From Bacillota bacterium (GTDB lineage: Bacteria; Bacillota; Clostridia; Lachnospirales; Lachnospiraceae), in assembly GCA_023437715.1 (NCBI GenBank), contig JAEZFK010000072.1, positions 1 to 64,000 on the forward strand: 64,000 bases of DNA, read 5' to 3'. The notes beneath the pieces are model-generated. The model made no database searches. It saw only the letters and a program-made list of their open reading frames with translations, and was not told where the DNA came from. Both the position numbers and the translations under genes were made by a program. Every line of letters begins with the position of its first letter. The first letter of the stretch is position 1. Of this stretch, positions 8,911 through 16,710 are shown piece by piece.

Positions 8911-8962
8911 GGAGCCGGGCGCATCCGGCAAGATATCTCATCTTCCTTCTCCGCCCGGCTCC
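8911..8962 (-). terminator. terminator of the DEAD-box helicase gene
   Basis: Perfect 11-base arms GGAGCCGGGCG and CGCCCGGCTCC; on the minus strand the 3' arm is followed by TGTTTTTT. It sits just after the helicase stop codon. Confidence 0.9.
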
Positions 8963-8970
8963 CCGGAAAC

Positions 8971-10647
8971 TTATTTGCCTTTTCCGTTGGCCTTTTCCAT
9001 ATGAATATTTTTACCTTTAATCTTCACATCTTTCATGGCCTTCAGCACCGCGTCGGCGCTTTCTCTCGGAACCTCGACAAATGTATATTTGTCATACATA
9101 TCAATGCTTCCGACCATCTTTCCCGGCATTCCGGATTCTCCGGCAATGGCGCCCAGGATATCGCCCGGCTTCACGTTCTGGTTTTTCCCGATGTTGATGA
9201 ACAGGCGGGCCATGTCTTCTCTGGAGGACTCGTATCTGCCTCCCCGGCCGCTGCCGCTGCTGCTTCTGCTGCTGCGTCCGCGGCTTCCTGATTCGTAGTG
9301 ATTATCCAGCTCGTCAAGAGAGCGGGGCTCTCTCGTATCGATAACATCCTCGTTTTCCTCGCCCATCATCATTTTCAACAGGGCGGCAGCCAGATCCAGG
9401 GAGGTGTAATCCTCTTCGATCAGCTTCTTCTCAATGATGTTTACCATCTGGCTCAAATCCGTATCACCGATGGTATCGGCCACGCTTTCCAGAATTTTAT
9501 CCACCTTAATGGCTGTTACGTCATTTAAGGAAGGAATGGCCTGAGGGATGATCTTGGTCTTGCAGTAGCGCTGGATGTCGCGAAGCTTATAAACTTCCTT
9601 GCCCACCACAAAGCTGAAAGCAATGCCTTCCCGGTTCGCACGGCCTGTACGTCCGATTCTGTGTACATAGTATTCGTCATCCTGGGGAAGGTCATAGTTA
9701 AATACGGCTTCCACATCGTCTACATCGATTCCTCTGGCTGCCACATCAGTTGCCACAAGGATTTCCGTCTTTCCGTTCCGGAAGCTTCCCATAACCCGGT
9801 CACGCTGGATCTGCTTTAAATCCCCGTGAAGGCCTTCCGCGAAGTATCCCCGTCCCTGAAGAGCCTGCACCAGCTCGTCCACCTGCTTTTTGGTATTGCA
9901 GAAAACAACGGAAAGCTTGGGGGCATACATGTCAAGCAGACGGCACATAACCTCTAGCTTGCTCTTTGGCTTCACTTCATAATAGTACTGGGTTACCTTG
10001 GGAACAGTCAGCTCTTTTTTTACCACCTTTACGGTCACCGGATCTTCCTGGAACTTCCTGGCGATTTCCATAATGGCCGAAGGCATGGTAGCGGAAAACA
10101 TGACTGTCTGGCGCTCTTCCGGAAGCTGGCTTAAGATAGTTTCCATATCCTCTAAAAATCCCATATTTAACATTTCATCGGCTTCATCCATGACTACCGT
10201 ATGAACATTGTCAAACTTTACGGTTTTCCGGCGCATATGGTCCATAACACGACCGGGAGTTCCGATGATGATCTGGGTGCCGTCCTTTAAGGAACGGATC
10301 TGTTTCACAATGTCCTGGCCTCCGTAAATAGGAAGCACCTTGACACCGTGCATATATTTTGCAAGCCTGCGGATTTCATCAGCCACCTGAATGGCAAGCT
10401 CTCTGGTTGGGCAGAGGGCTACCGCCTGAAGCTTTTTTGATTTAGGGTCGATTTTCTGTAACAGGGGAATTCCAAAGGCCGCCGTCTTTCCGGTTCCTGT
10501 CTGGGCCTGGCCGATAATATCCCGGCCTTCCATCTGGACCGGTATGGCCTGGGCCTGAATCGGAGACGCCTCTTCAAATCCCATATCTGCTACTGCCCGC
10601 AGAATTCTTTCATCTAGTTCTAACTCATCAAATCTAACTGTTTCCAT
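8971..10647 (-). CDS. DEAD-box ATP-dependent RNA helicase (CshA/DeaD type)
   Basis: 558 residues. RecA-like domain 1 carries the Q motif (EASPIQAQAIP), Walker A AQTGTGKT (about 49-56), PTRELAIQ, the DEAD box VMDEADEM and SAT. Domain 2 has GIDVDDVEAVFNYDLP and HRIGRTGR. A low-complexity Ser/Arg/Gly linker (SRGRSSRSSSGSGRGGRY) leads to a C-terminal DbpA-like RNA-binding domain (ARLFINIGKNQN to the end). Such helicases unwind structured RNA during ribosome assembly and mRNA decay, especially in the cold. It is monocistronic, with its own sigma-A promoter, a leader of about 120 bases with a strong hairpin, and a terminator. Confidence 0.95.
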   Translation of the reverse strand: METVRFDELELDERILRAVADMGFEEASPIQAQAIPVQMEGRDIIGQAQTGTGKTAAFGIPLLQKIDPKSKKLQAVALCPTRELAIQVADEIRRLAKYMHGVKVLPIYGGQDIVKQIRSLKDGTQIIIGTPGRVMDHMRRKTVKFDNVHTVVMDEADEMLNMGFLEDMETILSQLPEERQTVMFSATMPSAIMEIARKFQEDPVTVKVVKKELTVPKVTQYYYEVKPKSKLEVMCRLLDMYAPKLSVVFCNTKKQVDELVQALQGRGYFAEGLHGDLKQIQRDRVMGSFRNGKTEILVATDVAARGIDVDDVEAVFNYDLPQDDEYYVHRIGRTGRANREGIAFSFVVGKEVYKLRDIQRYCKTKIIPQAIPSLNDVTAIKVDKILESVADTIGDTDLSQMVNIIEKKLIEEDYTSLDLAAALLKMMMGEENEDVIDTREPRSLDELDNHYESGSRGRSSRSSSGSGRGGRYESSREDMARLFINIGKNQNVKPGDILGAIAGESGMPGKMVGSIDMYDKYTFVEVPRESADAVLKAMKDVKIKGKNIHMEKANGKGK

Positions 10648-10721
10648 AAATGATTAATTCCTTTCTCACTGGCTGCCGGGTTCCTATGTTGCCGACTGCC
10701 GCACACACACTATCGCAAACA

Positions 10722-10766
10722 AAACGAGAGGTATCAGGCACGTTTCAGACCTCCATCCTCTCGTTT
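10722..10766 (-). promoter_or_regulatory. hairpin in the helicase leader, attenuator-like
   Basis: The leader between promoter and helicase contains AAACGAGAGG pairing with CCTCTCGTTT around an inner AGGT/ACCT stem. On the minus strand the 3' arm runs into GTTTTGTTTG. This resembles an intrinsic terminator inside the 5' UTR and could allow the helicase to control its own expression (inference). Confidence 0.55.
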
Positions 10767-10779
10767 CACACAAATGTAA

Positions 10780-10808
10780 ACTATAGCAGATTTTCTTTTT
10801 CATGTCAA
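10780..10808 (-). promoter_or_regulatory. sigma-A promoter of the helicase gene
   Basis: TTGACA (10803-10808) and TATAGT (10780-10785), 17 bases apart, minus strand. It lies between the end of the CorA-like gene and the helicase leader. Confidence 0.88.
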
Positions 10809-10838
10809 GGGTTATCGATTTATTTTTTAAGCCTCAAC

Positions 10839-11771
10839 CTAATTTTTTTTAAACCATCCATTCTTCCTGAAATACCACACTTCCCCTGCAATCAAAACAA
10901 GGCTGATCAAAACACAGACCACATATCCATACTGCCAGTTAAGCTCCGGCATGTGCTTAAAGTTCATTCCGTACCAGCCTGCGATCAGGGTCAGGGGCAT
11001 GAAAATGGTTGTCACTATAGTCAGAAAGGACAAAGCATGATTCTGCTTTATCTCCAGATGAGTCTGGTGCATTTCCCTGATCTGTCTGGCATATTCCCGC
11101 AGCTCTTTTCCATGTTCCACCAGCCGCTCCATACGCCCGGAAAATAAGTGGAACAGATTCCGGTCCTCTTCCTCCAGCATACCGTTGTAATTTTCCGTTA
11201 AGGTCTGGCTCACATTTAAAAGCTGTCCGTAATAGGACGACAGCTTTGCCAGCTCTTTTCTGGCCTTTAATATGACCGCAGGAATATCCATCCGGCCTTC
11301 CCTGCCGCTTACGACTATATCTTCAAGCCCGGCCAGCTTTTCCTCATAGGACTGCAAAAAGAGCACCTCATCACGGACCTGATATTCCAGGAATTCAAAA
11401 AGCAGGTGGGAGACGCTGGTCTTTTCAAGAATCTGGGTCCGCTCGATCTCGTGAAGCATTTTCCCTGCCTCGCCGCTGTCGTCTACAAATATGAGCTGTT
11501 TTCGGTCCATATAATAGCCAAACACAACCGGTTTTCCCAGCAGGTCCTTTTTTACGGGAATGACAAAGGTCCCTATAATGCAGTCCTTCAATAAATCCGC
11601 CTTGCAGTACTGGGCCCTTTCCAGGTTCTTTTTAAGCAGATGGTCCTGGTACCGGGTATGATATGTTTTCCAGAAATTCTCCCTGCTCATGATTTCCACA
11701 AGGGCTTCCCCCTCCCCGATCTCTTCCTCCGGACCTATGGGAACCAGTTTCTTCTTTATTTTATAGCGCAT
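10839..11771 (-). CDS. CorA-family divalent cation transporter
   Basis: 310 residues. A long acidic, helical cytoplasmic region leads to two C-terminal membrane segments. The family signature Gly-Met-Asn is present in AGWYGMNFKHMPEL at the end of the first membrane helix, followed by a second helix (VVCVLISLVLIAG) and a Lys-rich tail, as in CorA/ZntB proteins. It forms a pentameric channel for Mg2+ or related cations in the membrane. No Mg2+-sensing riboswitch was recognised upstream. The start at 11771 is preceded by GGAGG. The gene ends about 30 bases before the helicase promoter. Confidence 0.88.
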   Translation of the reverse strand: MRYKIKKKLVPIGPEEEIGEGEALVEIMSRENFWKTYHTRYQDHLLKKNLERAQYCKADLLKDCIIGTFVIPVKKDLLGKPVVFGYYMDRKQLIFVDDSGEAGKMLHEIERTQILEKTSVSHLLFEFLEYQVRDEVLFLQSYEEKLAGLEDIVVSGREGRMDIPAVILKARKELAKLSSYYGQLLNVSQTLTENYNGMLEEEDRNLFHLFSGRMERLVEHGKELREYARQIREMHQTHLEIKQNHALSFLTIVTTIFMPLTLIAGWYGMNFKHMPELNWQYGYVVCVLISLVLIAGEVWYFRKNGWFKKN

Positions 11772-11833
11772 CTCCTTACCTCCTCCTAATTCCGCCCGCG
11801 TAAATTCCTGTCAAATAAAACAGACCCTTTCAG

Positions 11834-11862
11834 CGAAAAACCGGATTTGCAAATCCCGTTTT
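11834..11862 (-). terminator. terminator after the cytidylate-kinase-like gene
   Basis: GGATTTGCAAATCC palindrome with flanking A and T tracts; on the minus strand the 3' arm is followed by GGTTTTTCG. It lies about 20 bases after the stop of the kinase gene and ends the amino-acid transporter operon. Confidence 0.7.
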
Positions 11863-11881
11863 CACCAAAAAGGCCTTTTTA

Positions 11882-12475
11882 TTACCCGTAGAGCTTCCGC
11901 ACCATATCTGCGATCAGCGTTGCAGTCCCCGTCACTCCCAAGAGGGAGGAGTCGATCATCAGGTTTTTATGTTCCGGATCATTGGGCAGAAAGCCCGCGT
12001 ATTTCTTGTGATAGATATTTCTTGCTCTGTCAACGGATGTTATCATCCTCTTTGCTTCGCTCTCCGTCATTCCGAGAGTTTCTATGCAGTTTTCCAGCCG
12101 TTTCGCATAGGGCGCATAGATAAAAATGTTGATATTGTTTTTTTCATGCTCCAATAAATAATCAGAACACCGTCCAACCAGAATGCAGCTGGACTTCCTG
12201 GCCAGGTCCAGGATGATGTCCTTCTGTACATCAAAGATAATATCCTGGATATAGTCTTCATCCGTTCCCAAGGGGAACATTCTCGGCCAAAAGCTATGTT
12301 TTGATTTCTCTTCCTCATCACTTACCTGGGAAATGGGAAGGTTCAGCTTCTGCGCAACCTCTTCCACAATATCCCTGTCATAGAATTCTACGCCCAGCTC
12401 TCTGGACAGCTCCTTTGCAATGGAACGCCCAAGGCTTCCGAATTCACGGGTAATCGTGATTGTAAACTTTTCCAT
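11882..12475 (-). CDS. cytidylate-kinase-like P-loop protein
   Basis: 197 residues of the cytidylate kinase-like family (Pfam Cytidylate_kin2). The N-terminal ITREFGSLGRSIAKELSREL (about residues 9-28) is the modified P-loop seen in this family; VEFYDRDIVEEVAQKLN and SCILVGRCSDYLL follow, with an Arg-rich lid region near KRLENCIETLGMTESEAKRM. Family members are predicted nucleotide or small-molecule kinases, and this shorter type is mostly uncharacterised. It begins 15 bases after the stop of the second amino-acid permease and shares its terminator, so it is probably the last gene of that transporter operon. Why a kinase sits there is unclear. Confidence 0.85.
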   Translation of the reverse strand: MEKFTITITREFGSLGRSIAKELSRELGVEFYDRDIVEEVAQKLNLPISQVSDEEEKSKHSFWPRMFPLGTDEDYIQDIIFDVQKDIILDLARKSSCILVGRCSDYLLEHEKNNINIFIYAPYAKRLENCIETLGMTESEAKRMITSVDRARNIYHKKYAGFLPNDPEHKNLMIDSSLLGVTGTATLIADMVRKLYG

Positions 12476-12490
12476 ATTAATAGTTCCTCC

Positions 12491-13153
12491 CTAACCGGTC
12501 ACAATGGTTTTCTGATATCTTCTCACCGCACAGCTCAGTGTGAAACAGATGGTAAAATAACAGAGGGCTTCAAAGCCGAACAGCATCAGCATGCCGCGCA
12601 CATCATATATGCTTCCCATCACAACGGAGCAGTTTCTCATGAACTCCATCACATCCACCATTTTTAAGAATGATGTGTCCTTAATGATGGTGATGACCTG
12701 GCTTAAAAGCGCCGGTATGACCTTTTTATAGGTCTGGGGAAGTACAATATACCAAAGGGTTTCTATAAAGCTGAAGCCCTGGGATCTGGCCCCTTCAAAC
12801 TGGCCAATGGGAATGGAGTTTAAGCCTCCGCGGAATATTTCGGACATGACCGCTGAGGTAAAGAGGGAAATGGCAAATACCGATACTCCTACTTTATTCC
12901 CCTTAACGGTAAAATAGATCCAAAGAATCCACAAAAGATTGGGCGTACAGCGGAAAAATTCCGTATAGGCGGTTACAATGGCCGCCGCCCATTTCCATCT
13001 CCCGGTTGAATAGGTGCGTATGAGAGCGAGAATCGTCCCGAAAAATATGCTGATGACCGTAGCTAAAACAGCTATGATAACTGTCATCCGAAGGCCCTTC
13101 AGCATGAAGATTACATTGGCCGGGGTAAATATCTGGTGATATAATTCTAACAT
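12491..13153 (-). CDS. amino acid ABC transporter permease 2 (HisMQ type)
   Basis: 220 residues with about five membrane helices and the permease coupling motif around SEIFRGGLNSIPIGQFEGAR (EAA-type loop), the normal size for HisM/HisQ-family subunits. It forms the membrane pore together with the permease encoded just upstream, whose gene overlaps it by 7 bases (13147-13153). The start at 13153 lies inside the end of that gene, suggesting translational coupling. Part of the operon ATPase - binding protein - permease - permease - kinase-like protein. Confidence 0.92.
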   Translation of the reverse strand: MLELYHQIFTPANVIFMLKGLRMTVIIAVLATVISIFFGTILALIRTYSTGRWKWAAAIVTAYTEFFRCTPNLLWILWIYFTVKGNKVGVSVFAISLFTSAVMSEIFRGGLNSIPIGQFEGARSQGFSFIETLWYIVLPQTYKKVIPALLSQVITIIKDTSFLKMVDVMEFMRNCSVVMGSIYDVRGMLMLFGFEALCYFTICFTLSCAVRRYQKTIVTG

Positions 13154-13881
13154 GCGCCCTCCTCATCCGCCTGCAGATCAAGCTTCTTTGCAACCGGCAG
13201 CCGCATGGAACGGATCTCTAAATATCGGGCAAGCCTTGCCAGCGGGAAACAGATGATAAAGTACATAAATGCACTGGTAAAATAGGCCTGGGCAAAGTAT
13301 CCCCGGTCCGCTCCCCAGGAATCCGTAAAGTACATTAAATCCATGCCGGCCACCATAGCCAGGATGGAGGTGTTCTTCACCAGATTTAAAGCCTGATTGG
13401 CGAGAGGCGGCATGATGATCTTAATGGTCTGGGGCAGAATAATGTGATACATGGTTTCCAGATAGGAGAAACCCTGGGACGCAGCCGCTTCGGACTGGCC
13501 CTTTGGTATTGCTTCGATTCCGGTCCTTATGACTTCCGATATATAGGCGCCGTGATAAACACCCACTCCGATAACTCCCAGGACGAATTTAGGAATCCGA
13601 AAGCCCGAACTGGAGAAAACCATGGGCAGTACGGAATAATAGCACACCACCTGCACAGCCAGAGGCGTATTCTGTATAAATTCCACATAAATTCGTGAAA
13701 GTATCTTAAACGGCTTAAATCTGGCAGTGGAAAGCATGCCGAATACCACTCCCAGGACCAGCGCAAGCGCCAGTCCTACCAGTGATATTTTCAACGTCAT
13801 AAGGAAGCCCGGTATATAATATTCGGGGAACGCCTGGAACAGAGCATTCCAGCGTTTTACATCAAAGAGACCTTTTATCAT
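13147..13881 (-). CDS. amino acid ABC transporter permease 1 (HisMQ type)
   Basis: 244 residues; several membrane helices and the loop SEVIRTGIEAIPKGQSEAAA identify a polar-amino-acid permease. The C-terminal tail is hydrophilic and overlaps the next permease gene. The gene starts 23 bases after the stop of the binding-protein gene. With its partner it carries the substrate delivered by the lipoprotein, driven by the GlnQ-type ATPase. Confidence 0.92.
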   Translation of the reverse strand: MIKGLFDVKRWNALFQAFPEYYIPGFLMTLKISLVGLALALVLGVVFGMLSTARFKPFKILSRIYVEFIQNTPLAVQVVCYYSVLPMVFSSSGFRIPKFVLGVIGVGVYHGAYISEVIRTGIEAIPKGQSEAAASQGFSYLETMYHIILPQTIKIIMPPLANQALNLVKNTSILAMVAGMDLMYFTDSWGADRGYFAQAYFTSAFMYFIICFPLARLARYLEIRSMRLPVAKKLDLQADEEGAC

Positions 13882-13904
13882 GTCAATTTTCCTTTACAAA
13901 CGGT

Positions 13905-14801
13905 TTACTGTAATCCCCATTCATCCTGAAGAGACTTTAAGGAACCGTCAGAAATCATGGAGGTAACCTTTTCCTCTACAAGAGCGGCAAGCCCTGTGTT
14001 TTCCTTTGCAGCGGCAACGCCGTAATTCTGCTCTGCAAAACGATCATCCAGAATCTTGTTTCCGTCGTTTACATAGCCTGCCAGAATGGCCCGGTCTACG
14101 GAGAAGCAGTCGATCTGCTTGGTAGCCAGTGCCTGTGCCAGTGCAGGATATCCGTCAAATTCCTGGAACTCCGGATTGACCTTGATTCCCTTTTCCTCTA
14201 CGTATTTCTTGAAGCCGTCCTTTGTTGTGGAGGACTGGGCAACGCCGATGATCTTGCCGTCTAAATCTTCAATGGAATTGATGCCGGAATCCTTGTTTAC
14301 AAGAAGTCCTACTGCATCGGTATAGTAAGGTGTGGAGAAGTTATAGGTTTCTTTTCTTTCATCGGTGATGGTGAAAGTGGCGATAACCAGATCGATTTCC
14401 CCGTTCTCTAAGAGAGGTCCTCTTGTTTTAGCGGTCACTCCCTGGAACTCCACCAGCTTCTTTTCTTTTGCTTCGTCAGCGGTACAGCCAAAAATGGAGC
14501 CGGCGATCTCATAGGCTAAATCATCCTCAAAGCCTTCGTATTCTCCGGTAGCCGTATTCTGTAAGCTGAACTTTGGAATATCAGCCTTACATCCAACCTT
14601 TAAAACACCTCTGTCAACGATCTTCTGTACATCTGCAGCCTTGGCTCCCCCTGCCGCCTCTGTCTTTCCCGCTTCTGTAGCTCCTGCTGCTGCCGTGGTT
14701 TCCTTGGAAGCCGCCGTGGTTTCGGATGTCCCTGAGCCGCATGCCGTAAGAGATGCAGCCATGGCAAGTGTGAGAGCCAGTGATAACATTTTTTTCATCA
14801 T
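13905..14801 (-). CDS. glutamate/aspartate-type ABC substrate-binding lipoprotein
   Basis: 298 residues with a lipoprotein signal (MMKKMLSLALTLAMA ... SLTAC, acylated Cys near 21) and an Ala/Thr/Glu-rich linker to about residue 55. The mature part is a type-3 (family 3) solute-binding domain: RGVLKVGCKADIPKFS at its start, GFEDDLAYEIAG, and the ligand region TRGPLLENGEIDLVIATFTI followed by TDERKETYNFS. The latter closely recalls PEB1a/GltI-type glutamate-aspartate binders; the exact ligand is inferred. It captures the amino acid outside the membrane for the two HisMQ permeases. Second gene of its operon. Confidence 0.9.
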   Translation of the reverse strand: MMKKMLSLALTLAMAASLTACGSGTSETTAASKETTAAAGATEAGKTEAAGGAKAADVQKIVDRGVLKVGCKADIPKFSLQNTATGEYEGFEDDLAYEIAGSIFGCTADEAKEKKLVEFQGVTAKTRGPLLENGEIDLVIATFTITDERKETYNFSTPYYTDAVGLLVNKDSGINSIEDLDGKIIGVAQSSTTKDGFKKYVEEKGIKVNPEFQEFDGYPALAQALATKQIDCFSVDRAILAGYVNDGNKILDDRFAEQNYGVAAAKENTGLAALVEEKVTSMISDGSLKSLQDEWGLQ

Positions 14802-14841
14802 AATTATTTCCTCCTCAAATTTTTATTATTTAAACAATTCC

Positions 14842-15573
14842 CTAATGAAGGATTTTGCTTAAAAACGCTTTGGTCCGCTCATGCTCCGGAGAGGTAAAGA
14901 AGTGTTCCGGCGTGCCCTCTTCCAGGATATATCCCCCATCCATGAAGATCACACGGTCCGCAACCTGACGGGCAAAGCCCATCTCATGAGTCACACAGAT
15001 CATGGTGATGTTTTCGTGAGCCAGCTCCACCATAACATTTAAAACCTCCTGAACCATCTCCGGGTCCAGGGCTGAGGTTGGCTCATCAAAGAGAATCAGG
15101 GGCTGCTTGGTGCACAATGCCCTTGCAATTGCCACCCGCTGCTGCTGTCCTCCGGAAAGCTGGATCGGATAATTTCCTGCCTTTTCCTTTAAGCCGACCC
15201 GTTCCAGGCACTTCATGGCAATTTTCTTTGCCTCTTCTTTGGGAACATGCTGCAGCTTAATGGGTGCCAAGGTCAGATTTTCTAAGACAGTCAGATGGGG
15301 ATATAAATTAAATTGCTGAAAGACCATAGAAGAATATTTTTTTGCCATGTCCAAATGGTTTTTCTTCGTCACTTCCGTACCTGCTACGGTGACTTTTCCG
15401 CTGGTGGGCTCTTCTAAGTAGTTGATGCACCGGATAAAGGTCGATTTACCTGAACCGGAAGGGCCTATAATGACCAGCTTTTCCCCCTCTTTTACCGTAA
15501 GGCTTATATCTTTTAAAACCTCCAGATCACCGAAGTTCTTTTTTAAGTTCTCAACTTTCACCATATCTGGCAT
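14842..15573 (-). CDS. amino acid ABC transporter ATP-binding protein (GlnQ type)
   Basis: 243 residues: Walker A IGPSGSGKST (about residues 38-47), Q-loop VFQQFNLYPHLTVLENL, signature LSGGQQQRVAIARAL, Walker B LILFDEPTSALDPE and switch His in CVTHEMGFARQVA. This is the standard polar-amino-acid ATPase. The start at 15573 (MPDMVKVENL) follows AAGGGG; the in-frame upstream Met is inside the leader hairpin. First gene of the operon, about 95 bases after its predicted transcription start, with overlapping hairpins in the leader. Confidence 0.93.
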   Translation of the reverse strand: MPDMVKVENLKKNFGDLEVLKDISLTVKEGEKLVIIGPSGSGKSTFIRCINYLEEPTSGKVTVAGTEVTKKNHLDMAKKYSSMVFQQFNLYPHLTVLENLTLAPIKLQHVPKEEAKKIAMKCLERVGLKEKAGNYPIQLSGGQQQRVAIARALCTKQPLILFDEPTSALDPEMVQEVLNVMVELAHENITMICVTHEMGFARQVADRVIFMDGGYILEEGTPEHFFTSPEHERTKAFLSKILH

Positions 15574-15595
15574 AATTCCATCCCCTTCCCGTGAG

Positions 15596-15650
15596 CTTTT
15601 TGCATAAATATGCAAAAAGACGCCTTAGAGTCTGTTCTTTAAGCGTCTTT
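15596..15650 (-). promoter_or_regulatory. overlapping hairpins in the amino-acid transporter leader (attenuator-like)
   Basis: On the minus strand the leader first forms a stem of AAAGACGCTT and AAGGCGTCTTT (15650-15616) that ends in T residues, like an intrinsic terminator. Its T run is also the 5' arm of a second, perfect hairpin CTTTTTGCAT / ATGCAAAAAG (15596-15619) placed just before the RBS. The two cannot form together, which is the layout of an attenuation or translation switch. No T-box motif was recognised. Confidence 0.55.
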
Positions 15651-15673
15651 GCTTAGTCTTTTTAATTGTTGTT

Positions 15674-15702
15674 ATTATAAAAAGTTTTGTTTAAAAAGTC
15701 AA
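15674..15702 (-). promoter_or_regulatory. sigma-A promoter of the amino-acid ABC operon
   Basis: TTGACT (15697-15702) and TATAAT (15674-15679), spacer 17, minus strand. The -35 overlaps the stop codon of the oligopeptide ATPase gene, so the operon starts right at the end of the Opp operon. Confidence 0.85.
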
Positions 15703-16709
15703 GGATTATTTTCTTTTCGCCCAATAGATGCCAGGCAGGAGCAGGCTACAAAATGTCCTGGAGAAACCTCTTCCATCTCCGGCACCTCCCTGCTGCATCC
15801 TTCCTGTGCATACATGCATCTGGTGTGAAAATGGCAGCCGGAGGGCACATCCATGGGACTGGGAAGATCTCCGTGAAGCATCAGGCGCTTTGACCTTGCA
15901 GAAAGCGCCGGGTCAGCCACCGGAATTGCGGAAAGCAGTGCCTTTGTATACGGATGAAGCGGATTTTCATATAGCTCGTCACTGTCCGCCACCTCCACCA
16001 GCCTGCCCAGATACATGACACCGATCCTTGTGGAGATATGGCGCACCATGGATAAATCGTGAGCCACAAATAAATAGGTAAGTCCCATTTCCTCCTGTAA
16101 ATCCTCAAGCACATTCACCACCTGGGCCTGAATGGAAACATCCAGGGCTGAGATGGGCTCGTCACAGAGCAGAAACTCCGGTTCCACCGACAATGCCCTG
16201 GCAATGCCGATCCTCTGGCGCTGGCCTCCTGAAAATTCATAGGCATACTTGTACATGTCATCCGGCTTCATTCCAACCTTTTTAAGCATCTCTTCGATTC
16301 TGCCGTCCACTTCACTAGCCTCAATGCCGGATACTGCCGCCATGGACTCCCCGATGATTTCCCGCACATTGTGATGAGGGTCCAGGGCAGAATAGGGATC
16401 CTGGAAAATAATCTGCATCTGCCGGTGAATGGGAAGCAGTTTCCTGCCCTTCAGTCCGGTGATGTCCTGTCCCTTAAATATAACGGAGCCGCTGGTGGGA
16501 TCATACATGCGGATCAGGGTCCGCCCAAGGGTGGATTTTCCGCAGCCTGATTCTCCCACCAGTCCAAAGGTCTCTCCCTTCCGGATGGTGAGGTTAATGC
16601 CGTCCACTGCCTTTACTTCTGCCTTCTTGCGGCCGAAAAAGTCCTTGGCAGGGAAATACTTGCATAAATCCCTGGCTTCCAGCAGGATTTCCTGGTTTTT
16701 GATATCCAT
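15699..16709 (-). CDS. peptide ABC transporter ATP-binding protein (OppF/DppF type)
   Basis: 336 residues with Walker A VGESGCGKST, Q-loop IIFQDPYSALDPH, signature FSGGQRQRIGIARAL, Walker B FLLCDEPISALDVSIQ and the C-terminal oligopeptide extension GCHFHTRCMYAQEGC with the Cys pattern typical of OppD/F. The start at 16709 (MDIKNQEI) follows GGGAGGTG and lies one base after the oppD stop codon; the longer frame overlaps oppD. Pairs with OppD to drive uptake of peptides or a similar solute (nickel-type complexes are an alternative in this family). Last gene of its operon. Confidence 0.93.
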   Translation of the reverse strand: MDIKNQEILLEARDLCKYFPAKDFFGRKKAEVKAVDGINLTIRKGETFGLVGESGCGKSTLGRTLIRMYDPTSGSVIFKGQDITGLKGRKLLPIHRQMQIIFQDPYSALDPHHNVREIIGESMAAVSGIEASEVDGRIEEMLKKVGMKPDDMYKYAYEFSGGQRQRIGIARALSVEPEFLLCDEPISALDVSIQAQVVNVLEDLQEEMGLTYLFVAHDLSMVRHISTRIGVMYLGRLVEVADSDELYENPLHPYTKALLSAIPVADPALSARSKRLMLHGDLPSPMDVPSGCHFHTRCMYAQEGCSREVPEMEEVSPGHFVACSCLASIGRKENNP

Positions 16710-16710
16710 A

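Noticed and set aside
8321..9020. Long plus-strand frames opposite rlmD and the helicase terminator
   Set aside because: They are antisense to well-supported genes and have low-complexity, Pro/Ser-rich composition typical of the opposite strand.
10839..11881. Mg2+ riboswitch (M-box) upstream of the CorA-like or MgtC-like genes
   Set aside because: The upstream regions (11772-11881 and 24231-24316) are too short and do not show the M-box conserved blocks.
15596..15670. T-box or lysine-type riboswitch in front of the amino-acid transporter
   Set aside because: The leader is under 100 bases and no T-box bulge sequence or L-box pattern was seen; only simple overlapping hairpins are supported.
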